Shown here piece after piece: positions 40,251 through 44,025 of a stretch of 44,025 nucleotides of DNA. Position numbers and translations under genes: made by a program. The stretch is from Planctomycetota bacterium (lineage in GTDB: Bacteria > Planctomycetota > Planctomycetia > Planctomycetales > Planctomycetaceae). Numbering within the stretch: position 1 is the first letter of the stretch; each line of letters opens with the position of its first letter. Below the pieces are notes generated by a model that saw nothing but the letters and a program-made list of their open reading frames with translations, was not told the DNA's origin and made no database searches. The DNA is taken from NCBI GenBank assembly GCA_003669125.1, contig QWQF01000085.1, positions 1 to 44,025 of the forward strand, in the 5' to 3' direction.

Positions 40251-40368
40251 AGGGGTTGGGGTTAGGGATTGGGGGTTAGAGAAATTACAAACGTGCGGTC
40301 GCTGGCAGAAGGGTCGCTGAGTCGTCGTCCGTGCTTTCCCAACCCCTAAACCCCAACCCCTAACCCCT
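40251..40368. repeat. Inverted pair of G-rich telomere-like tracts, potential G-quadruplexes
   Basis: The left arm 40251-40279 has four or more G-runs on plus (GGGGTTGGGGTTAGGGATTG, then GGGG); the right arm 40338-40368 has its G-runs on minus (read AGGGGTTAGGGGTTGGGG). Both fit the G3+N1-7 quadruplex pattern. Together they form a large imperfect inverted repeat that fills most of the 315-base gap between divergent cinA and the acidic membrane gene. The rest of the gap (40369-40556) shows no gene. Confidence 0.8.
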
Positions 40369-40556
40369 CCCGAAGCCGGTCGTGCCGGTCATTCGTGTGG
40401 CACAAGGGGCGAGAAGTTTTCGCAAGCTGGATCGGTCGTTGCTCCGAAGTCGAAGACACGGAGTGGTGTTGTTCGATCAGGCTCTTGCCCAGTCGAGACG
40501 GCTCCGTCTAGCTTGATGTCGTGGGATTTACCGTCCGACCTTGCCGGAAACCGACC

Positions 40557-41126
40557 GTGAGAAAGCTGCATTTGATTCTGCTGTCGCTCGTGGCCGCGGT
40601 GCCGGGAGGCGTCCTGTGCTATTTGCTGGGAAGCGTTCTCACCATCCCTCGGCACGATCTTTGGAACAAGCCGCTGTTGGGCGGAACCGTCGTCGCGACG
40701 GGATTGCTCGTATTGTTGTTGGCCGTTGTTTGGCCGCTGCTGTACGCGGCGGCGTTCTACGACGATCCCAACAAAGACAAGAAGTCTGAGGAAGTTGAAG
40801 CTGGCGAGGAAGTTGAAGCTGGCGAGGAAGCCGAAGCCGATGCCGCCGAGGGAGAAGTTGAAACACTCGAGACTTCGCGTGGTGACAGTTTCGAGGAAGA
40901 AGATCTCGACGCCTTTGAAGGCGAAGGGATAAATCCGGGCACCGAAGAGGCCGACGACTTCGAAGAAGCGGCGGAAGGTTCGGAGTTCGATCTCGACGAG
41001 GAGTCCATCGACACCGCCGAGACCGCTGACTTCGATCTCGGCGACGACGAATTTGCGGGCCTCGATGTGGAAGAAGAGGAAGAAGAAGAGGCTCCGAAAA
41101 AGAAGGCCAAGAAAAAGAAGAAGTGA
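40557..41126 (+). CDS. Acidic membrane protein with Lys-rich end, unknown function
   Basis: 189 residues from GTG 40557 (GGAAA upstream); GTG 40521 is also possible. Two TM helices (LHLILLSLVAAVPGGVLCYLLG and LGGTVVATGLLVLLLAVVWPLLYAAAF) are followed by ~120 residues that are mostly Glu, Asp and Ala (EVEAGEEVEAGEEAEADAAE), ending in EEEEEEEAPKKKAKKKKK. The 18-bp unit GAGGAAGTTGAAGCTGGC is perfectly duplicated at 40788-40823. No domain recognised; acidic tails of this kind often bind basic proteins or ions. The poly-Lys end resembles that of the His-rich protein at the window start. Confidence 0.7.
   Translation: MRKLHLILLSLVAAVPGGVLCYLLGSVLTIPRHDLWNKPLLGGTVVATGLLVLLLAVVWPLLYAAAFYDDPNKDKKSEEVEAGEEVEAGEEAEADAAEGEVETLETSRGDSFEEEDLDAFEGEGINPGTEEADDFEEAAEGSEFDLDEESIDTAETADFDLGDDEFAGLDVEEEEEEEAPKKKAKKKKK
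40788..40823 (+). repeat. Perfect 18-bp tandem duplication in the acidic tail
   Basis: Two identical copies of GAGGAAGTTGAAGCTGGC, encoding EEVEAG twice, plus a diverged third copy. Suggests recent slippage. Confidence 0.85.
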
Positions 41127-41129
41127 CCT

Positions 41130-41158
41130 CGTGGCCGACGCTGGCTGCGTCCGCCACG
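41130..41158. terminator. Palindrome between convergent genes
   Basis: CGTGGC (41130-41135) pairs with GCCACG (41153-41158), then GACGC with GCGTC after one mismatch. It ends at the base before the response-regulator stop (41159-41161). Probable bidirectional terminator or repeat. Confidence 0.6.
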
Positions 41159-41887
41159 TTACGCTTCCGGCTTGGCGAGGAAGCGGTAGCCGGTGCCTCG
41201 CACGGACAGGATGTGGCGCGGGGCCGATAGGTTCGGCTCGATCAGCTTGCGGAGCCGCAGCACGAAGTTGTCGATGGTCCGAGGCATGACGTTGGAATCG
41301 CTGCCCCAGACGTCTTCCAAAATCTGACTTCGCGACAACACCTTGCCGTCGTTGTCTAGGAAGTAGCGGAGCAGCTGCACTTCCATCGTAGTCAGGTCGT
41401 GCGTCTGGTCGCGGACGGTCAGTTCGAAGCGGCTGAAGTCGATCTTCGCGTTGCCGAACTGACGGACGTCCGGTTCCGGTTCCAATTCGCGTGGCACGGC
41501 CGGCAGCGATGAGTTGTCGATCGGATGCCGCTCGATCAAGTTGCGCACTCGGCTGAGCAGTTCGTCCAGATTGAACGGCTTGCTCATGTATTGATCGCAG
41601 CCGGCGTCGAAGCCCGCCGTGCGGTCCTCGCTGAGCGTGCGGGCGCTGAGCACCAGGATCGGCACCTGTTTGTCGATCAGGCGGATCTCGCGGCAGATGT
41701 CGTAGCCACTCATGCCCGGCAACATTAAATCGAGCAGGATGAGATTGAACCTCGGTTCGGCCTGGCGGAAAGCCTTGAGCGCAACCTCCCCGTCGCCGGC
41801 GACAACGGCTTCAAAACCTTCCTGCTCGAAGTTGAACTTCAAGCCGTTCGCCAGAGCGGATTCATCCTCGACGATCAAGATTCGCAT
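41159..41887 (-). CDS. OmpR/PhoB-family response regulator
   Basis: 242 residues. Receiver domain 1-~115: acidic pair ED (8-9), phosphoacceptor Asp53 (LLDLMLPG), Ser/Thr switch in LVLSARTL, and Lys in MSKPFNLDELL. A linker with PRELEPEPDV leads to a winged-helix DNA-binding domain (~145-240): DLTTMEVQLLRYFLDNDGKVLSRSQILEDVWG, then RTIDNFVLRLRKLIEPN and ILSVRGTGYRFL. Overlaps the end of the histidine kinase gene by 13 bases, so the two form one transcription unit, kinase first. Confidence 0.95.
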   Translation of the reverse strand: MRILIVEDESALANGLKFNFEQEGFEAVVAGDGEVALKAFRQAEPRFNLILLDLMLPGMSGYDICREIRLIDKQVPILVLSARTLSEDRTAGFDAGCDQYMSKPFNLDELLSRVRNLIERHPIDNSSLPAVPRELEPEPDVRQFGNAKIDFSRFELTVRDQTHDLTTMEVQLLRYFLDNDGKVLSRSQILEDVWGSDSNVMPRTIDNFVLRLRKLIEPNLSAPRHILSVRGTGYRFLAKPEA

Positions 41888-42843
41888 GAAGGTTCAACCT
41901 GCGTGGTTGGTGATTCGGTGGACGAGTCGAGCGATTCGTTGATGATCGCACGGCCGGGAAGGTCGACCTCGAACAGGCTGCCTGATCCGACTTGCCGATT
42001 CAGCACGCGGACCTTGCCTTTGAGCAGTCCGACCAGCGTCCGCACGATGTACAGGCCGACGCCGGTCCCTTTTTGTCGGCGTTCCAGTTCGCTGCCGCCT
42101 CGGTAAAAAATTTTGAAGATGCGGCTGCGCTGGTGCGGAGCGACCCCTTCGCCGTTGTCGCTGATCTGCGTGATGATCCGACTGTCTTCGGTCAGGCGGA
42201 CTTGCACCTCGACTCGCGGTGGAGTCCCGCCGTACTTGATCGCGTTGTCGATCAAGTTGCCGAAGATCATCTCCAGCGGCATTCGCCGCGCTCGGATGAC
42301 GGCCGGAGCGATGTCGAACGTGAAGACCTCGTCCACGATTTGTTTGTGATGCCGAGCTGCCAGTTCCGCGCAGCGATGCAGCAGCGGTTCGAGTTCGATG
42401 TCCTCCGGGTCCGCCTCGTGCCCGACCGCGTCCAGCCGAGCGACTTCCAGCAACTGGTTGATCAAGTGATCCAACCGGATCAGCTCGCCGTCCATGACCT
42501 TCAAAAATTCTTCCTGCTGCCGCGGTTCGACATGCCGCATCCGCAGCGTGTCGAGATACAGCCGCAGCGACGCGATCGGTGTCTTCAGTTCGTGCGTCAC
42601 GCTGTCGATGAAGTTCGACTGCCGCTGATTCAGCCGCACCTCTTTCACGGTGAGGAACAAGTAGAACCCAGAGACCACCAAAATCAGCGCGAACACGACC
42701 GTCCCGATCGTCAACGCGCTCCATGCGCTCCAATTCGCGAGCAACACGATCCAACAGACCATCAGCACGACGTTGAGCACCATCAAGACGATGCTCAGCG
42801 TGATCGGCAAATGCAGCGTACGACGTTTGCGGGCGTAAGACAT
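41875..42843 (-). CDS. Sensor histidine kinase
   Basis: 322 residues from ATG 42843. Two TM helices (about 13-37 and 42-65) with almost no periplasmic loop, so it may sense within the membrane or through a partner. There is a short signalling helix, then DHp with SVTHELKTPIASLRLYLD (His84), and HATPase with IFGNLIDNAIKYGG (N box), ISDNGEGVAP (G1), FKIFYRGG (F box) and GTGVGLYIVR (G2). Longer upstream readthrough to 43107 runs through a palindromic element and is not coding. The left arm of that element ends 15 bases before this ATG, and no SD is clear. Confidence 0.93.
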   Translation of the reverse strand: MSYARKRRTLHLPITLSIVLMVLNVVLMVCWIVLLANWSAWSALTIGTVVFALILVVSGFYLFLTVKEVRLNQRQSNFIDSVTHELKTPIASLRLYLDTLRMRHVEPRQQEEFLKVMDGELIRLDHLINQLLEVARLDAVGHEADPEDIELEPLLHRCAELAARHHKQIVDEVFTFDIAPAVIRARRMPLEMIFGNLIDNAIKYGGTPPRVEVQVRLTEDSRIITQISDNGEGVAPHQRSRIFKIFYRGGSELERRQKGTGVGLYIVRTLVGLLKGKVRVLNRQVGSGSLFEVDLPGRAIINESLDSSTESPTTQVEPSCES

Positions 42844-42858
42844 GAGGATTGGCGTGAA

Positions 42859-42945
42859 GGGTCGAGAGTCTTTTTCTCGTGCCCTCAAGTTTGGCGTGCG
42901 GAAGTGACCGGACGATTCGGGGCACGAGAAAAAGACTCTCGACCC
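42859..42945. repeat. Perfect 26-bp inverted repeat (family K) between GT2 and histidine kinase genes
   Basis: Arms 42859-42884 and 42920-42945 are perfect reverse complements over 26 bases (core GGGTCGAGAGTCTTTTTCTC), with a 35-base spacer. It fills nearly all of the 104-base gap. In one frame both strands read SRVFFSCP...AREKDSRP. The right arm starts 2 bases past the GT2 stop. With perfect arms, this may be the youngest element in the window. Confidence 0.93.
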
Positions 42946-42947
42946 CG

Positions 42948-43673
42948 TTAGCTTCGCACCGGCACGCGGCACAGTCTGTCGAGACCCAGCCGAAAAATCA
43001 CCCACAACGCGGCGACGGATTCTTTCCAGTTGATCTTCGAGGTTCCGAAGCGGCGGTCCTCGAAGGTGATCGGCGTCTCTTCGAACGTGCAGCCGACGGC
43101 GCAGCAACGGTACAGCAACTCCTCCTGAAAGGCGTAGCCGCGAGCGCGAATGCGGCTCCAGTCGATCTCGGCCAACTTGGCGACTCGATAGCAGCGGAAG
43201 CTGCCGCTGTTGTCACATGTCTGCAGGCCGAGAAACAGCCGCGCGTAAAAATTGATGCCGCGGCTCATGAAGTGCCGCCGCCAGTTCCAGCCGACCACTC
43301 CGCCGCCGGGGACGTATCGCGAGCCGATCGCCACCTCGACTCGGTTCAGACACTCGCGAATGGCCGGCAGGTGCCGCGGATGATGGCTGAAGTCGGCGTC
43401 CATGTTGAGCACTTGCTCGTAGCCCCGTTCGATCGCGAATCGGAATCCGGCGACCGTCGCGGTGCCGAGCCCCAACTTGCCGGCTCGATGCAGCACTTTG
43501 ATCCGCGAGTCCGCGATGGCCAACTCATCGGCCAACCGTCCGGTTCCGTCGGGCGAGTTGTCGTCGATGACCAGCACGTCCGCATCCGGCGCGACCGCGT
43601 GGATTTCAGGGATCAACTTGGGCAGGTTCTCGCACTCGTTGAACGTGCAGAGCGTGATGAGCAGTCGTGGCAC
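42948..43673 (-). CDS. Glycosyltransferase family 2, dolichyl-phosphate mannosyltransferase (DPM1)-like
   Basis: 241 residues, GTG start. The GT-A core is typical of DPM1/polyprenyl-phosphate hexosyltransferases: TFNECENLPKLIPEI, VIDDNSPDGTG (Asp37-Asp38), NMDADFSHHPRHLP (DAD 92-94, metal), SRYVPGGGVVGWNWRRHFMSRGINFYARLFLGL, DNSGSFRCYR and EELLYRC. No C-terminal TM helices are visible, so it is the short soluble type. Role: makes polyprenyl-P-hexose for protein or surface glycosylation. The start lies one base after the upstream stop (TAA-C-GTG), so it is coupled to the gene at the window edge. Confidence 0.92.
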   Translation of the reverse strand: MPRLLITLCTFNECENLPKLIPEIHAVAPDADVLVIDDNSPDGTGRLADELAIADSRIKVLHRAGKLGLGTATVAGFRFAIERGYEQVLNMDADFSHHPRHLPAIRECLNRVEVAIGSRYVPGGGVVGWNWRRHFMSRGINFYARLFLGLQTCDNSGSFRCYRVAKLAEIDWSRIRARGYAFQEELLYRCCAVGCTFEETPITFEDRRFGTSKINWKESVAALWVIFRLGLDRLCRVPVRS

Positions 43674-43674
43674 G

Positions 43675-44025
43675 TTAGCGGTTCTCTTCCGGCAGGTAGA
43701 CGTCGGGCAGGATCAACTGGCGTCGAGCCGGTTCCGGAGGAACCTCCAGCGCAGGAAGTTTTGGACCACGAGCGTCCCGCTGCGGGACCGGCTGCGGCTG
43801 GCGAACCTCGACCTCGACCGGCAGTTCTTCTCGTGGCACCGGAGGGGGCGGCAACTCACGACGGTTCGCGATTGGTGCGGCGGGAACTTCCTTCGGTGGC
43901 GAACCGGGAGTTTGCAGGAACGCCTGAATGTGCGGCCCGCGTCCGGCCAATTTCCAAGCGGCGTTGAGGAACTCACCGGCTCGTGAGTCTTCGTCGAAGT
44001 GCAGCAGCACGCCCATCAAGAACAA
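43675..44025 (-). CDS. C-terminal part of a Pro-rich protein (5' end outside window)
   Basis: Open to the window edge. The visible part starts with FLMGVLLHFDEDSRAGEFLNAAWKLAG (like the end of a small helical or TPR-like domain), then is Pro/Glu/Arg-rich (LPPPPVPREELPVEVEVRQPQ) to the stop at 43675-43677. Low-complexity linkers of this type are common at the C-termini of planctomycete proteins. Function not determinable from the part seen. It is the gene upstream of, and coupled to, the GT2 gene. Confidence 0.65.
   Translation of the reverse strand: MFLMGVLLHFDEDSRAGEFLNAAWKLAGRGPHIQAFLQTPGSPPKEVPAAPIANRRELPPPPVPREELPVEVEVRQPQPVPQRDARGPKLPALEVPPEPARRQLILPDVYLPEENR

Noticed and set aside
40251..40368. 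Telomere or replicon end
   Set aside because: The telomere-like words are internal, in an inverted pair between two ordinary genes; a dispersed repeat fits better.
1..44025. tRNA, rRNA, insertion sequence, prophage or origin of replication
   Set aside because: No cloverleaf with a T-loop, no transposase or integrase motif and no DnaA-box cluster or dnaA/gyrB neighbours were seen in the gaps.

Overview
The window is GC-rich chromosomal DNA (roughly 60 percent GC by eye) from a planctomycete. The best evidence is the pair of secreted proteins of the DUF1501 and PSCyt1/DUF1549/DUF1553 families, which are expanded in Planctomycetota. A Tat-type Gfo/Idh oxidoreductase, a VWA/amidotransferase-like membrane protein, a planctomycete-style ClpS and several short secreted proteins of unknown function agree with this. 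I see no tRNA, rRNA, CRISPR array, prophage or transposase gene. The genus cannot be fixed from what is visible.

Layout. 1-1000: the end of a protein with a His/Asp-rich tail, then a small membrane-anchored unknown. 1050-5771 (minus): DUF1501 and PSCyt1/DUF1549/DUF1553 pair. 5976-9692 (minus): glycine-rich secreted protein, a secreted unknown and gamma-glutamyltranspeptidase. 9794-14329 (plus): tight five-gene run (ChW-repeat protein, membrane protein, cyanophycinase-like S51 peptidase, radical SAM enzyme, halogenase-like flavoprotein). 14383-21187 (minus): glucose-dehydrogenase-like MDR enzyme, galT, GH57 glucanotransferase and VWA membrane protein, suggesting a sugar/alpha-glucan operon. 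21319-23258 (plus): scpA and an M20 amidohydrolase. 23346-25072: BON protein, release-factor-like protein, MobA-like nucleotidyltransferase. 25138-31077 (minus): MFS transporter, panB, LRR lipoprotein, Gfo/Idh oxidoreductase. 31484-38963 (plus): TPR protein, beta-helix protein, SGNH hydrolase, clpS, terpene-cyclase-fold protein, KDG-kinase-like sugar kinase, pepT. 39027-40241 (minus): cinA. 40557-41126 (plus): acidic membrane protein. 41159-44025 (minus): response regulator, histidine kinase, DPM1-like glycosyltransferase, end of a Pro-rich protein.

The most unusual content is not a gene. The window is loaded with palindromic elements (arms of about 9-26 bp, total 25-95 bp) of several unrelated sequence families. 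At least two families recur within this window. All six convergent gene gaps hold one. Some copies have become coding sequence: a 57-bp palindrome is read as 19 codons in the same frame in two unrelated genes on opposite strands (the flavoprotein and cinA), giving nearly the same peptide (VGQVFNLP...ENLPH or ENLSH). Other elements supply the C-terminus of ScpA, the end and stop codon of the flavoprotein, and the stop codon of the MFS gene. They behave like the Rickettsia palindromic elements but come as several families, and they are the best candidate here for an under-described system.
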